Source: Ancylobacter defluvii
GTDB taxonomy: Bacteria; Pseudomonadota; Alphaproteobacteria; Rhizobiales; Xanthobacteraceae
Direction: 5' to 3'
Assembly (NCBI RefSeq): GCF_018390605.1
Contig: NZ_JAHBGD010000002.1
Span: 248,001 to 312,000 of the forward strand
Length of the DNA stretch: 64,000 nucleotides
Shown: positions 26,254 to 38,379 of the stretch, in pieces
Position numbering within the stretch: position 1 is the stretch's first letter
Layout of the letters: every line of letters starts with the position of its first letter
Position numbers and translations under genes: made by a program
Notes under the pieces: generated by a model
Databases searched by the model: none
Seen by the model: only the letters and a program-made list of their open reading frames with translations
Told to the model about the DNA's origin: nothing

Positions 26254-27210
26254 ATGAGCGAGCGCCGCCCAAGCGTAGCTGCGCTATCCGCGCCCCTGGT
26301 CGAGGCGCTTGTCGCCGATGCCGAGATATTGAGGCTGGGCGTAAGTCGCAGCCCCTGCGGCGCCCGCATCATCGACGGCGGCATTGCCGCACGCGGTGGC
26401 ATCGAGGCAGGCCGGCGGATCGCCGAAATCTGCCTCGGCGGCCTCGGGCGTGTCGGCATCGCCACCAGCGGGAGGTTCCCGCGCTGGGGCACCATGATCA
26501 CGGTGACCACCCTGGATCCCGTTACCGCCTGCCTCGGCAGCCAATATGCCGGCTGGAGCCTCGCGGAAGGCGATTTCTTCGCCCTCGGCTCCGGCCCCGG
26601 CCGCGCATTGTGGGCCCGGGAGAAACTCTATGAGGAGCTCGGCTACCGCGACAGCGCCGACCACGCCGCGCTGGTGCTGGAGGTCGACCGGACTCCGCCC
26701 GACAGCCTCGTCGCCCGTATCGCGGAGGAGTGCGGCATCTCCGCCGATCGGCTCACCCTCATCCTGACGCCAACCTCCAGCCTCGCCGGCACGGTGCAGA
26801 TCGTCGCACGGGTACTGGAAGTCGCGCTTCACAAGACCCATGCGCTGCATTTTCCGTTGGACCGGGTGGTGGACGGCATCGGCTCCTCGCCACTGCCGCC
26901 ACCCGCACCCGACTTCGTCGCCGCCATGGGCCGCACCAACGACGCCACGCTTTATGGCGGCGATGTGCAGCTCTTCGTGACGGGGCCGGAGAACGAGGCG
27001 CGCGACCTCGCCGAAGGCCTGCCCTCCTCTTCCTCGCGTGACCACGGACGCACCTTCGCCGAGATCTTCACCGCCTATAAGGGCGATTTCTACGCCATGG
27101 ACCCGATGCTGTTCTCGCCGGCCCGCGTCACCGTCACCGCGCTGGAAACCGGCCGAAGCTTCACCTTCGGCGCCTTCCACGACGAGATACTGGAGCGCTC
27201 CTTCGCATGA
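26254..27210 (+). CDS. mch: Methenyl-tetrahydromethanopterin cyclohydrolase
   Basis: Mch converts methenyl-H4MPT to formyl-H4MPT. The 318-residue protein matches the family in length and in motifs: CGARIIDGGI near residue 35, GIEAGRRIAEICLGGLG, GSGPGRALW, and DATLYGGDVQLFV. A GAGGGAGAG ribosome site precedes the ATG. Its stop overlaps the ATP-grasp gene start (ATGA), so mtdB, mch and that gene form one operon. Confidence 0.96.
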   Translation: MSERRPSVAALSAPLVEALVADAEILRLGVSRSPCGARIIDGGIAARGGIEAGRRIAEICLGGLGRVGIATSGRFPRWGTMITVTTLDPVTACLGSQYAGWSLAEGDFFALGSGPGRALWAREKLYEELGYRDSADHAALVLEVDRTPPDSLVARIAEECGISADRLTLILTPTSSLAGTVQIVARVLEVALHKTHALHFPLDRVVDGIGSSPLPPPAPDFVAAMGRTNDATLYGGDVQLFVTGPENEARDLAEGLPSSSSRDHGRTFAEIFTAYKGDFYAMDPMLFSPARVTVTALETGRSFTFGAFHDEILERSFA

Positions 27211-28142
27211 GGTGGGACGTGCCGGACGTAGCGCGGGACATCGTACGGGACCTGGTGGTCGTCTTCACCGAAGATGCCGACTGGCACACCCGCACGCTGC
27301 GCCGCGCGCTGGAGCGCGAAGGCCTGCGGGTGCTGGTGCTCTCGCTCAATGACTGCGGCTTCGCCATCGGCGAGACACCGCACGGGCTGTTGCTGCCCGG
27401 TCTTGACGGAAGACTGCCGGCTGCCGCCTTCGTGCGGGTAATCGCCAAGGGCACGACCGAGCAGATCACCATGCGGCTCGGGGTGCTGCACGCGCTGCGC
27501 GAGCTCGGCGTCAAGGTGATGAACGACGCCCGCGCCATAGAGCGCTGCGTCGACAAGAGCATGACCAGCTTCCTCATCGCCAGGGCCGGGTTGCCGACGC
27601 CGCGCACTTTCGTGCGGGAAGACCCGGCGGCGATGCAGGCGCTGATCGATTCGGCGCCGGGCGATACGGTGCTGAAGCCACTTTTCGGCGCCCAGGGCAA
27701 GGGGCTGCGCCGCCTCGGCCCGCGCGAGCTCCTCCCCGACGCGGCCAAGGTCGGCGGCGTCTATTACCTGCAGGAGTTCGTCGAGGGGCTGCAACATGAC
27801 GGCCTTTATCAGGATTGGCGGGTCTTCGTCGTCGGCAGCCGCGCGGTGGCCGCGATGGTGCGCCGCTCGGAACGGTGGATCACCAACATTCATCAGGGGG
27901 CCGACGGCGAACCGGCTTCGCTCGAGGGGCCGGCGGCCGAGATGGCCGTCGCGGCGACCGCCGCGGTCGGCGCCGATTACGCCGGTGTCGACCTCATCCA
28001 GGAGGCGGACGGAGTCTTCACCGTGCTGGAGGTCAATTCCATGCCGGCCTGGAAAGGCCTGCAGAAGACCACCGATACCAACGTCGCCGCCGCGATGGCC
28101 TGCCATCTCGTCGACTGCCTGCAACCCGCGCCGGCGGCCTGA
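27207..28142 (+). CDS. RimK-type ATP-grasp ligase of the H4MPT cluster
   Basis: The 311-residue protein has an ATP-grasp fold: an N-terminal Rossmann-like part, KSMTSFLIARAGLPTPRTFV, the lysine motif VLKPLFGAQGKGLRRL, YLQEFVE, and the metal-binding VLEVNSMPAWKGL near the C terminus. This is the orf5 family of methylotroph H4MPT clusters, similar to alpha-L-glutamate ligases such as MptN. A role in adding glutamate or another group to the H4MPT side chain is inferred from family and context. It overlaps mch. Confidence 0.88.
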   Translation: MRWDVPDVARDIVRDLVVVFTEDADWHTRTLRRALEREGLRVLVLSLNDCGFAIGETPHGLLLPGLDGRLPAAAFVRVIAKGTTEQITMRLGVLHALRELGVKVMNDARAIERCVDKSMTSFLIARAGLPTPRTFVREDPAAMQALIDSAPGDTVLKPLFGAQGKGLRRLGPRELLPDAAKVGGVYYLQEFVEGLQHDGLYQDWRVFVVGSRAVAAMVRRSERWITNIHQGADGEPASLEGPAAEMAVAATAAVGADYAGVDLIQEADGVFTVLEVNSMPAWKGLQKTTDTNVAAAMACHLVDCLQPAPAA

Positions 28143-28223
28143 AGGCCCGCGAACGGCCATCGCGCCGCCGGATGCGGGAGCCGGTCGGCGAAGCGAGTTA
28201 ATGATGCGCGAAGGCGGCCGGAC

Positions 28224-29165
28224 CTAGCCGCCAGCCGGGATCAGGGCCGAAGACGGCGCAATCGGTCTCGGCAGGAATTCCGAGCCGCGGTTGGCGAGAA
28301 ATTCGTTCAATGCGGCGGCCGGCGGCGTCAGCCGCTTGGCCGAGCGTTTGACGACGAACCACTGCCGCACCACCGGCATGCCTTCCACATCCAGCACCGC
28401 GAGACGCCCGTCGGCCACCTCCGCCGCGATGGTATGGGCGGAGATGAAGGAAAGTCCGAGCCCCGCCATCACCGCCTGCTTGATGGTCTCGTTCGACCCG
28501 ATTTCCATGCCGATTCGCGGCTCTACCCCCGCATCCTGGAAGTAGCGCTCCATCAGGGTGCGCGTACCCGAGCCCGGCTCACGAACCAGGAAGGTCAGGC
28601 CCGCGAGCCGGTCCGGAGTGATTCTGCGTCCGAGCAGCGGGTGATCGGTGGGGGCGATCATGACATGCGGATGCGGGCCGAGCAGCGTCTTGTCGACCTC
28701 GATGTCGAGCGGCGGCCGCCCCATGATCGCGACGTCGATGACGTCGCCCCTGAGCGCGGCGATGATCTCCTCCCGGTTGCCGACCACCAGCGCCACGTCG
28801 ATGCCAGGGTGGGAGCGGGCGAAGACGCCGAGCGCATTCGGCGCGAAATATTTGGCGGTCGAGACAATGCCGACGCAGACGCGGCCGGCGTCCAGCCCCT
28901 TCATCGCATCGAGCGACGCGCCGCAATCAGCCAATGCCCGCTCTATGCGCGCCACGGCGGCAAGCACCTCGCGGCCGGCATCGCTCGGCTGGAAACGCTC
29001 GCCGGCACGATCGAGCAGCGGCAGGCCGAGCTGCTCCTCCAGCAATTGGACCTGCATCGTGACCGCCGGTGGAGTGACGTTGAGCTGGCGCGCCGCGGCG
29101 GTGACGGTGCCGGTATCGATCACCGCCGCCAAAGCCCGCAGCTGCTTCAGCGTGATATTTCGCAT
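28224..29165 (-). CDS. cbbR: LysR-family regulator of CO2 fixation genes
   Basis: CbbR activates the divergent cbb operon. The N-terminal helix-turn-helix (LKQLRALAAVIDTGTVTAAA, residues 6-25, then TPPAVTMQVQ) and the C-terminal effector domain (VCVGIVSTAKYFAPNALG, PGSGTRTLMERYF, MEIGSNETIKQAVMAG) are typical. I chose the ATG at 29165, with GGAA six bases upstream; an ATG five codons earlier has no ribosome site. It is transcribed away from cbbF, leaving 184 bases for the shared regulatory region. Confidence 0.93.
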   Translation of the reverse strand: MRNITLKQLRALAAVIDTGTVTAAARQLNVTPPAVTMQVQLLEEQLGLPLLDRAGERFQPSDAGREVLAAVARIERALADCGASLDAMKGLDAGRVCVGIVSTAKYFAPNALGVFARSHPGIDVALVVGNREEIIAALRGDVIDVAIMGRPPLDIEVDKTLLGPHPHVMIAPTDHPLLGRRITPDRLAGLTFLVREPGSGTRTLMERYFQDAGVEPRIGMEIGSNETIKQAVMAGLGLSFISAHTIAAEVADGRLAVLDVEGMPVVRQWFVVKRSAKRLTPPAAALNEFLANRGSEFLPRPIAPSSALIPAGG

Positions 29166-29349
29166 GATGTATTCCAGCATTCAGAAGTACTAAACACACA
29201 AGAAAGAATATTCGAATTTCCTTACGCTGAAAAGTCGGGCAAGGTAGCCTCAATAAAAGGCGTCCGCCGCTTCGGGTCCCCCCTCGAAGGTCATACGGAA
29301 ACGACACGCCAAAAAGGTCCGAAGACCAATCGAGCACTGGGGAAACGCC
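29166..29349. promoter_or_regulatory. cbbR-cbbF divergent promoter region
   Basis: This AT-rich gap should hold the CbbR operators. A GAATATTCGAATT stretch at about 29209-29221 includes short palindromes. LysR-type T-N11-A candidates occur but are too degenerate for confident placement. Confidence 0.5.
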
Positions 29350-30414
29350 GTGACACACGAGACATTGCAGGACCACCTTGAGAGGTGGGCCGAGACCGAT
29401 TCCCTGCGTCAGGGAGTCGCTGCCACCGTGCTTGCCCTGGCAGGCGCAGGCATCGCCATATCCGAACTCATCGCTGCCGGGCCGCTCGCCGGCGCCATGG
29501 CCGCCGTGCGCGGCTATCACGAGGACGGCGACAGCCAGAAGGAGCTCGACGTCCTCGCCGACCAGCTGGTGATGGACGCCCTGCGCACGGCGCCGGTCGC
29601 GGTGCTGGGCTCGGAGGAGTTGCCGGAGCCGGTGGAGCTCGACCCGCGCGGCACGCTCGCTGTCGCGGTCGATCCGCTCGACGGCTCGTCCAACATCGAC
29701 ATCAACATCTCGGTCGGCACGATCTTCTCGATCCTGCCCTTCACCGGCCCCAACGCGCTGCTGCAGCCGGGATCCCGCCAGCTCGCCGCCGGCTTCCTGG
29801 TCTACGGGCCGCAGGTGGCGCTGGTGCTCACGCTCGGCGCCGGCACCCACATCTTCATTCTCGACCCGACCTCCTATCGCTTCGTGAAAGTGCAGGATCC
29901 GGTCTTGCGCAATCCCGTGTTCCTCAAGGTGCGCGACAGCATCGTCGTCCCGCCGGAGACGACGGAATACGCCATCAACGGGTCCAACGCCCGCCACTGG
30001 GACAATGCGATCCGCTACTATGTCGAGGATTGCCAGGCCGGCACCGAAGGCCCGCGCGGCAAGGATTTCAACACGCGCTGGACGGCCTCCATGGTCGCCG
30101 AGGCGTACCGCATCCTCACCCGCGGCGGCGTCTATCTCTATCCGGGCGATGCCCGCAAGGGATACGCGAATGGGCGCCTCCGGCTGGTCTACGAGGCCAA
30201 TCCGATCGCCTTCCTGATGGAGCAGGCACGCGGCGGCGCCACCGACGGACGGCGGCGCATCCTCGACATCATTCCCTCCGAGCTGCATCAGCGCATCCCG
30301 CTGGTGTTCGGCTCGCGGGCGGAAGTCGATCGCATCGCCCGCTACCACTGCGACCCCAGCCAGCTTCCCGAACGCTCGCCGCTCTTCGGACGGCGCGGCC
30401 TTCTGCGGGCGTGA
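29350..30414 (+). CDS. cbbF: Class I fructose-1,6-bisphosphatase of the Calvin cycle
   Basis: CbbF removes phosphate from fructose- and sedoheptulose-bisphosphate. The 354-residue product has the metal/substrate motif AVDPLDGSSNIDINISVGTI near residues 106-125, GSEELPEP and GGVYLYPGD. Translation starts at GTG with GGGGAAA upstream. It is the first gene of the long cbb operon, 10 bases before cbbP. Confidence 0.96.
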   Translation: MTHETLQDHLERWAETDSLRQGVAATVLALAGAGIAISELIAAGPLAGAMAAVRGYHEDGDSQKELDVLADQLVMDALRTAPVAVLGSEELPEPVELDPRGTLAVAVDPLDGSSNIDINISVGTIFSILPFTGPNALLQPGSRQLAAGFLVYGPQVALVLTLGAGTHIFILDPTSYRFVKVQDPVLRNPVFLKVRDSIVVPPETTEYAINGSNARHWDNAIRYYVEDCQAGTEGPRGKDFNTRWTASMVAEAYRILTRGGVYLYPGDARKGYANGRLRLVYEANPIAFLMEQARGGATDGRRRILDIIPSELHQRIPLVFGSRAEVDRIARYHCDPSQLPERSPLFGRRGLLRA

Positions 30415-30424
30415 GGAGTACGGC

Positions 30425-31300
30425 ATGTCGATGCATCATCCCATCATCTCCGTCACCGGCTCTTCGGGCGCGGGCACGACCTCCGTGCGGCGCATCTTCG
30501 AGCAGATCTTCCGGCGGGAAGAGGTCGAGGCCGCCTATATCGAGGGCGACGCCTTCCACCGCTACGACCGCGCCGAGATGAAGCGCGTCATGGGCGAAGA
30601 AGCCTCGCGCGGTAATCACCACTACAGCCATTTCGGGCCGGATTCGAACCTGTTCGAGGAGCTGGAGGAGACCTTCCGCAGCTATTCGCACACCGGCACC
30701 GGCAAGACCCGCCACTATGTGCACGACGCCAAGGAAGCGGAGGAATTCGGCGGCCCGCCCGGCACCTTCACCGCCTGGGAAGACATTCCCCGACCGACCG
30801 ACCTTCTCTTCTATGAGGGCCTGCATGGCGCGGTCGTCAGCGGCAATATCGACGTCGCCCGCTATGCCGATCTCAAGATCGGCGTGGTGCCAGTGATCAA
30901 CCTGGAGTGGATCCAGAAGATCCACCGCGATCGCTCGCATCGTGGCTATTCGACGGAGGCGGTGACCGACACCATTCTGCGGCGCATGCCGGACTACGTG
31001 AACTATATCTGCCCGCAGTTCACTTACACCGACATCAACTTCCAGCGCGTGCCGACGGTCGACACCTCGAACCCGTTCATCGCCCGCTGGATCCCCACGG
31101 CCGACGAATCGATCGTCGTCATCCGCTTCAAGAGCCCGCGCGGCATCGACTTCCCCTACCTGCTCTCGATGATCCAGGGCAGTTGGATGAGCCGCGCCAA
31201 CTCCATCGTGATCCCGGGCGGCAAGCTCGACATCGCGATGCAGCTGATCCTGACACCGATGATCCTCAACCTCGTCGACAAGAAGCGGCGCGCCGCGTGA
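30425..31300 (+). CDS. cbbP: Phosphoribulokinase
   Basis: CbbP makes ribulose-1,5-bisphosphate from ribulose-5-phosphate and ATP. The 291-residue protein has the P-loop GSSGAGTTS at residues 12-20, the [11 protein letters not shown] segment and HIFTVNK-free bacterial PRK features such as [12 protein letters not shown] and [15 protein letters not shown]. This is the short, bacterial type. It has GAGGAG upstream and lies between cbbF and cbbT. Confidence 0.97.
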   Translation: MSMHHPIISVTGSSGAGTTSVRRIFEQIFRREEVEAAYIEGDAFHRYDRAEMKRVMGEEASRGNHHYSHFGPDSNLFEELEETFRSYSHTGTGKTRHYVHDAKEAEEFGGPPGTFTAWEDIPRPTDLLFYEGLHGAVVSGNIDVARYADLKIGVVPVINLEWIQKIHRDRSHRGYSTEAVTDTILRRMPDYVNYICPQFTYTDINFQRVPTVDTSNPFIARWIPTADESIVVIRFKSPRGIDFPYLLSMIQGSWMSRANSIVIPGGKLDIAMQLILTPMILNLVDKKRRAA

Positions 31301-31314
31301 CCCCGGAGGATACC

Positions 31315-33339
31315 ATGCTGACCAAGACCACCGTTCCGGTCCTGTGCCCGCAGGAAGGGGCAACCGAGATCCCCTACGCCGACATGGCAAATGCGCTGCG
31401 TGCGCTCACCATGGACGCCGTCGAAAAGGCGAAGTCCGGCCATCCCGGCATGCCGATGGGCATGGCCGATGCGGCGACCGTACTCTTCACCCGGTTCATG
31501 AAGATCGATCCGATGCGGCCGCATTGGCCGGATCGCGACCGCTTCGTGCTCTCGGCCGGCCATGGCTCGATGCTGCTCTATTCGATCAACCATCTGCTCG
31601 GCTATGCCGACATGGACATCGAGGCGATCAAGCGGTTCCGCCAGTTCGGCTCGACCACCGCCGGCCATCCCGAATACGGCCACACGCTCGGCGTCGAGAC
31701 CACGACCGGCCCGCTCGGGCAGGGCCTCACCACCGCCGTCGGCATGGCGTTGGCCGAACGCATGATGAATGCCCGTTTCGGCGATGACCTGGTCGATCAC
31801 TACACCTATGTGATCGCCGGCGACGGCTGCCTGATGGAAGGCATCTCCCATGAGGCCATCGACCTCGCCGGGCATCTGAAACTCGGCAAGCTGATCCTGC
31901 TGTGGGACGATAATGGCATCTCGATCGACGGCTCGACCTCGCTGTCGACCTCGACCGACCAGTTGGCGCGCTTCGAGGCGGCGGGCTGGGACGTGTTCCG
32001 CGTCGACGGCCACTCCCATCACGCGCTGATCGACGCCATCGCCAAGGCGCGCAACTCGAAGCGGCCCTCGCTCATCGCCTGCCGCACCACCATCGGCTAC
32101 GGCGCCCCGAACAAGGCCGGCACCGAGGCGGTGCACGGCGCGCCGCTCGGCGCCGCCGAAATCGAAGGCGCCCGCGACCGGCTCGGCTGGCCGCATGCTC
32201 CCTTCGAAATCCCGGCAGGCATCCGCTCCGCCTGGGAACAAATCGCCGACCGCGGCCGCGAGGCGCGCGAGGCGTGGGACGACCGGCTGCGGGCGTCCGA
32301 GAAGGCGCAGGCGTTCGAGACCGCCATCGCCGGCCAGCTGCCGGCCGATTTCGAGGAGAAGCTGCTCACCTATAAGCGCGGCCTTTCCGAAAGCGCGCCG
32401 AATGTGGCGAGCCGCAAGGCGTCCGAAATGGCGCTGGCGGTGATCAACGAGGCCACCGAGCTGACGGTGGGCGGCTCGGCCGACCTTACCCACTCCAACC
32501 TCACCCTCACCAAGGGGCTCGCCTCCGTCGCTCCCTGCAAATATGCCGGCCGCTATATTCACTACGGCATCCGTGAGCACGCGATGAGCGCGGTGATGAA
32601 CGGGATCGCACTGCATAAGGGCTTCATTCCCTATGGCGGCACCTTCCTGGTCTTCGCCGACTATGCCCGCGGCGGCATAAGGCTCTCCGCCCTGATGGGC
32701 CAGCGCGTCATCTATGTGCTGACCCACGACTCGATCGGCCTCGGCGAGGACGGCCCGACGCACCAGCCGATCGAACATCTCGCCATGCTGCGGGCAACGC
32801 CGAATTTGCAGGTGTTCCGGCCGGCCGACGCGGTGGAAACGCTGGAAGCCTGGCAGATCGCGCTTGCCTCGGAGGGCACCCCGACGGTTCTCGCTCTCTC
32901 GCGCCAGAACCTGCCGACCTTCCGCACCGAGCACACCGACGACAATCTGAGCGCACGCGGCGCCTATGTCGTGCGCAAGCCGCAAAAGTGGCGGGACGTC
33001 ACGCTGCTGGCCACCGGCTCGGAGCTCGACATCGCCTTCAAGGCGGCCGAGCTGCTCGCCGCCAAGGGTGTCGACGCCGCCATCGTGTCGATGCCGTGCT
33101 GGGAGCTGTTCGAGAAGCAGAGCGAGGACTACCGGCGCCAGGTTCTCGGCACGGCACCGCGCGTCGCCATCGAGGCCGCCGCCCGGCTCGGCTGGGACCG
33201 TTGGATCGGCGACCGCGGCCGCTTCGTCGGCATGGAGGGCTTCGGCGCCTCCGCCCCCGCCCCGGCCCTCTACGAGCATTTCGGCATTACGCCCGAGGGG
33301 GTGGTTGCCGCCGCCTGTGACCTCCTGACCTGCGCCTGA
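31315..33339 (+). CDS. cbbT: Transketolase
   Basis: CbbT moves two-carbon units in the regenerative phase of the Calvin cycle. The 674-residue protein has the thiamine diphosphate motif ([13 protein letters not shown] with NG at DDNGISIDG), the N-terminal [13 protein letters not shown] and the C-terminal domain [20 protein letters not shown] chose the ATG at 31315 with CGGAGGA upstream; a longer in-frame reading overlaps cbbP and has no support. Confidence 0.97.
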   Translation: MLTKTTVPVLCPQEGATEIPYADMANALRALTMDAVEKAKSGHPGMPMGMADAATVLFTRFMKIDPMRPHWPDRDRFVLSAGHGSMLLYSINHLLGYADMDIEAIKRFRQFGSTTAGHPEYGHTLGVETTTGPLGQGLTTAVGMALAERMMNARFGDDLVDHYTYVIAGDGCLMEGISHEAIDLAGHLKLGKLILLWDDNGISIDGSTSLSTSTDQLARFEAAGWDVFRVDGHSHHALIDAIAKARNSKRPSLIACRTTIGYGAPNKAGTEAVHGAPLGAAEIEGARDRLGWPHAPFEIPAGIRSAWEQIADRGREAREAWDDRLRASEKAQAFETAIAGQLPADFEEKLLTYKRGLSESAPNVASRKASEMALAVINEATELTVGGSADLTHSNLTLTKGLASVAPCKYAGRYIHYGIREHAMSAVMNGIALHKGFIPYGGTFLVFADYARGGIRLSALMGQRVIYVLTHDSIGLGEDGPTHQPIEHLAMLRATPNLQVFRPADAVETLEAWQIALASEGTPTVLALSRQNLPTFRTEHTDDNLSARGAYVVRKPQKWRDVTLLATGSELDIAFKAAELLAAKGVDAAIVSMPCWELFEKQSEDYRRQVLGTAPRVAIEAAARLGWDRWIGDRGRFVGMEGFGASAPAPALYEHFGITPEGVVAAACDLLTCA

Positions 33340-33350
33340 GGAGACGGAAA

Positions 33351-34436
33351 ATGGCCCGCATCACCCTTCGCCAGCTTCTCGACCACGCAGCCGAGCATGG
33401 TTACGGCGTGCCCGCCTTCAACATCAACAACATGGAGCAGGGCATCGCCATCATGGAGGCGGCACAGGCCGTCGATGCCCCCGTCATCATGCAGGCGAGC
33501 CGCGGTGCCCGCTCCTATGCCGGCGACATCATGCTCTCGCGCATGATCGACGCGCTGACCGAGATGTACCCCTCGATCCCGCTCTGCATGCATCAGGATC
33601 ACGGAAACAACGAGGCGACCTGCCTCTCTGCGATCCAGCACGGCTTCACCTCGGTGATGATGGACGGTTCGTTGAAGGAGGACGCCAAGACACCGGCGGA
33701 CTACGACTACAACGTCGCCATCACCCGCCGCGTCGTCGATGCGGCGCATTGGGTCGGCGCCTCGGTGGAAGGCGAACTCGGCGTGCTCGGCTCTCTGGAG
33801 CATGGCGCCGGCGAGCAGGAGGACGGCCACGGCGCGGAAGGTGCGCTGTCGCACGACCAGCTGCTGACCGATCCCGACCAGGCGGTGGATTTCGTCGCCC
33901 GCACCAAGGTGGACGCTCTGGCCATCGCCATGGGCACCTCGCACGGCGCCTACAAATTCTCGCGCAAGCCGGACGGCGACATCCTCGCCATGAACGTGAT
34001 CGAAGAGATCCACCGCCGCCTGCCGAGCATCCATCTGGTGATGCACGGCTCTTCTTCGGTACCGCAGGAGCTGCAAGACCTGTTCAACGCTTCCGGTGGC
34101 GAGATGCCCCAGACCTGGGGGGTGCCGGTGGAGGAAATCGTTCGCGGCATCCGCCACGGCGTGCGCAAGGTGAACATCGACACCGACTGCCGCCTCGCCA
34201 TGACCGCCCAGTTCCGCAAAGTCGCCCAGGCCAACAAGTCGGAGTTCGACCCGCGGAAATTCCTTAAACCGGCAATGGACGCCATGCGCGACCTGTGCCG
34301 GGAACGTTTCGAGCAGTTCGGCACCGCCGGGCACGCTTCGAAAATCAAGGTCCTGCCGCTCGCGGCAATGGCCAAGCGCTATGCCAGCGGCTCCCTCGAT
34401 CCGGTGATCGGCGGCGCACGAGTGGCGGCGGAGTGA
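33351..34436 (+). CDS. cbbA: Class II fructose-bisphosphate aldolase
   Basis: CbbA condenses triose phosphates to fructose- or sedoheptulose-bisphosphate. The 361-residue zinc enzyme begins with [12 protein letters not shown], has the metal histidine pair in MHQDHGN near residues 81-86, GVSVEGELG-like [17 protein letters not shown], and [13 protein letters not shown]. The family is the bacterial class II Calvin-cycle type. It has GGAGACGG upstream and sits between cbbT and cbbL. Confidence 0.97.
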   Translation: MARITLRQLLDHAAEHGYGVPAFNINNMEQGIAIMEAAQAVDAPVIMQASRGARSYAGDIMLSRMIDALTEMYPSIPLCMHQDHGNNEATCLSAIQHGFTSVMMDGSLKEDAKTPADYDYNVAITRRVVDAAHWVGASVEGELGVLGSLEHGAGEQEDGHGAEGALSHDQLLTDPDQAVDFVARTKVDALAIAMGTSHGAYKFSRKPDGDILAMNVIEEIHRRLPSIHLVMHGSSSVPQELQDLFNASGGEMPQTWGVPVEEIVRGIRHGVRKVNIDTDCRLAMTAQFRKVAQANKSEFDPRKFLKPAMDAMRDLCRERFEQFGTAGHASKIKVLPLAAMAKRYASGSLDPVIGGARVAAE

Positions 34437-36008
<1,572 letters not shown>

Positions 36009-36036
36009 CGACAACACGAGACAGCAGGAGACCACC

Positions 36037-36456
36037 ATGCGACTGACCCAGGGAGCCTTCTCCTTCCTGCCCGATCTGACCGACGAGCAGATCGCCAAGC
36101 AGGTCCAGTACTGCATCGACAAGGGCTGGGCGGTGAACATCGAGTTCACCGACGACCCCCACCCCCGCAACACCTATTGGGAGATGTGGGGCATGCCGAT
36201 GTTCGATGTGAGGGACGCCGCCGGCGTTCTGTTCGAGCTGAACGAATGCCGCAAGGCGCATGCCGGCCACAACTACATCCGCGTCAGCGCCTTCGACTCG
36301 ACCCATACGTGGGAATCCCTCCGGCTGTCCTTCATCACGGACCGGCCGGCCGAGGAACCCGGCTTCGCGCTGGAGCGCCAGGAAGTGGATGGCCGCGCCA
36401 TCCGCTACACCACCCGCTCCTATGCCGCCCTGCGCCCCGAGGGCACTCGTTACTGA
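36037..36456 (+). CDS. cbbS: RuBisCO small subunit
   Basis: The 139-residue subunit has the family start [19 protein letters not shown] and the signature [12 protein letters not shown], plus a long C-terminal extension ([20 protein letters not shown]) typical of red-type small subunits. AGGAG lies upstream. The gene is followed by two hairpins, so most transcripts should end here. Confidence 0.97.
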   Translation: MRLTQGAFSFLPDLTDEQIAKQVQYCIDKGWAVNIEFTDDPHPRNTYWEMWGMPMFDVRDAAGVLFELNECRKAHAGHNYIRVSAFDSTHTWESLRLSFITDRPAEEPGFALERQEVDGRAIRYTTRSYAALRPEGTRY

Positions 36457-36567
36457 AGACGACCTCCGGTTGTCTTCATGACCAACTGGTTCGCTGATTG
36501 ATCCGTTCCTCCCACGGCAGCGAACCGACCGGTCCGGGATCCCGCGCTCCCGGGCCGGTCTCTTTTT
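36455..36567 (+). terminator. Terminator pair after cbbS
   Basis: A first 10-bp hairpin (36455-36464 with 36468-36477) overlaps the cbbS stop. A second, stronger one has a 13-bp stem with one G-U pair (36527-36539 with 36548-36560) followed by TCTTTTT. The second is a convincing intrinsic terminator between cbbS and cbbX and would set the ratio of RuBisCO to CbbX. Confidence 0.9.
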
Positions 36568-36669
36568 CTTCCGTCGCGGGCCCGCCGCCGATCCGGCGCA
36601 GCGTCGGGCGGCACTGGCCTTCGGCCCCTGAGACGCGGTTGCCCCGTCCGGACCAAGCGGAACGGAGAA

Positions 36670-37608
36670 ATGTCCATGGATGCCCTGATCGACGACGTTA
36701 AGACGACCAACGCGAACGAGGCCGTGGATCTTGCGGCAGAGTTCAACAATTCCGGCCTCGCCGAGGTGTTCGACGAGCTCGACCGCGACCTCATCGGCCT
36801 CGTGCCGGTGAAGCAGCGCCTGCGCGAGATCGCCGCGCTGCTGCTGGTGGATCGCGCCCGCGCCCGCTTCGGGCTCAACGCGGTAAGCCCGACGCTGCAT
36901 ATGAGCTTCACCGGCAACCCGGGAACCGGCAAGACCACCGTCGCCCTGCGCATGGCGGAAATCCTCCACCGGCTCGGCTATGTCCGCAAAGGCCATCTCG
37001 TCACCGTCACCCGCGACGATCTGGTCGGCCAATACATCGGCCACACCGCGCCGAAGACCAAGGAAATCCTCAAGCGCGCCATGGGCGGCGTGCTGTTCAT
37101 CGATGAGGCCTATTACCTCTACCGTCCCGAGAACGAGCGCGACTACGGCCAGGAGGCCATCGAGATCCTGCTGCAGGTGATGGAAAACCAGCGCGACGAC
37201 CTCGTCGTCATCCTCGCCGGCTATGCCGACCGCATGGAGCGCTTCTTCATGGCCAATCCGGGCTTCCGCTCGCGCGTCGCCCACCACATCGACTTTCCCG
37301 ACTATTCGCATGGAGAGCTCTTTGCGATCGGCGACCGAATTCTCGCCGGTATGAGCTACAAGCTCGCTCCCGAGGCCAGCGAGGCCTTCGCCCGCTATAT
37401 CGAGCTTCGGGCAGCACAACCTCATTTCGCCAATGGCCGCTCGGTGCGCAATGCGCTCGATCGTGCCCGGCTGCGCCAGGCCAATCGCCTGTTCGCCGCC
37501 GGCAAGCCGGTCACTGCCAAGGATCTCGTGACCATCGAGGCCGGCGACATCCTGGCAAGCCGTGTCTTTTCCGGCGGCATCGACAGCTATCCGCCGCTCA
37601 AGACCTGA
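36670..37608 (+). CDS. cbbX: AAA+ RuBisCO activase CbbX
   Basis: CbbX uses ATP to pull on the C-terminal tail of red-type RuBisCO large subunits and release inhibitory sugar phosphates. The 312-residue protein has Walker [10 protein letters not shown] at residues 82-90, Walker [14 protein letters not shown] and arginine-rich second-region segments. Its presence matches the red-type CbbL. It lies downstream of the terminator and is probably transcribed by read-through or a weak local promoter. Confidence 0.97.
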   Translation: MSMDALIDDVKTTNANEAVDLAAEFNNSGLAEVFDELDRDLIGLVPVKQRLREIAALLLVDRARARFGLNAVSPTLHMSFTGNPGTGKTTVALRMAEILHRLGYVRKGHLVTVTRDDLVGQYIGHTAPKTKEILKRAMGGVLFIDEAYYLYRPENERDYGQEAIEILLQVMENQRDDLVVILAGYADRMERFFMANPGFRSRVAHHIDFPDYSHGELFAIGDRILAGMSYKLAPEASEAFARYIELRAAQPHFANGRSVRNALDRARLRQANRLFAAGKPVTAKDLVTIEAGDILASRVFSGGIDSYPPLKT

Positions 37609-37698
37609 ACGCCCGCTCCGGCGGACGCGTCGGCGCGAAGCTGCTTCACCCTTCAAAACCTCCCTGCCTTCTTCATGGCGGGGGACGAGGAAATCGCC

Positions 37699-38379
37699 AT
37701 GACGTCTCCGCTGATCGCCCCCTCCATGCTCGCCAGCGACTTCTCCCGCCTTGGCGAGGAAGTGCGCGATGTCGTCTCGGCCGGCGCCGACTGGATCCAC
37801 CTCGACGTGATGGACGGTCATTTCGTGCCCAACATCACCTTCGGGCCCGACGTCATCAAGGCGATGCGCCCGCACACCGACAAGCCATTCGACGTGCATC
37901 TGATGATCGCGCCGGTCGAGCCCTATCTCGAAGCCTTCGCCAAAGCCGGCGCCGATATCATCACCGTCCAGGCAGAGGCGACCGACCATCTCGACCGCTG
38001 CCTCCAGGTGATCCGCTCGCTGGGCAAGAAGGCCGGCGTCGCGCTCAACCCGGCGACGCCGGAGAGCGTGGTGCAGTACATCCTCGACAAGGTCGACCTC
38101 ATTCTGCCGATGACGGTCAATCCCGGATTCGGCGGTCAGGCCTTCATCGCCGACGTGCTGCCGAAGGTGAAAAGGCTGCGCGCGATGATCGGCGACCGCC
38201 CGATCCATCTGGAGATCGACGGCGGCGTCAATCCCGAGACCGGCGCCCGCTGCGTCGCGGCCGGTGCCGATGTGCTGGTGGCCGGCTCCGCGGTGTTCAA
38301 GGGTGGGATCGAGGGCTACCGCGCCAACATCGCTGCCATCCGCTCGGCCGGCGAACAGGCCCGCGCGAAGGCGGCGTGA
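37699..38379 (+). CDS. cbbE: Ribulose-phosphate 3-epimerase
   Basis: CbbE interconverts ribulose- and xylulose-5-phosphate. The 226-residue TIM-barrel protein has [15 protein letters not shown], the [16 protein letters not shown] motif, [10 protein letters not shown] and [11 protein letters not shown] chose the ATG at 37699 with GAGGAAA upstream; an earlier in-frame start adds eight unlikely residues. It lies 90 bases after cbbX and overlaps the next gene. Confidence 0.96.
   Translation: MTSPLIAPSMLASDFSRLGEEVRDVVSAGADWIHLDVMDGHFVPNITFGPDVIKAMRPHTDKPFDVHLMIAPVEPYLEAFAKAGADIITVQAEATDHLDRCLQVIRSLGKKAGVALNPATPESVVQYILDKVDLILPMTVNPGFGGQAFIADVLPKVKRLRAMIGDRPIHLEIDGGVNPETGARCVAAGADVLVAGSAVFKGGIEGYRANIAAIRSAGEQARAKAA

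Noticed and set aside
31156-33279. Long open frame antisense to transketolase (707 codons)
   Set aside because: It covers the cbbT gene on the other strand and shows only codon-shadow composition.
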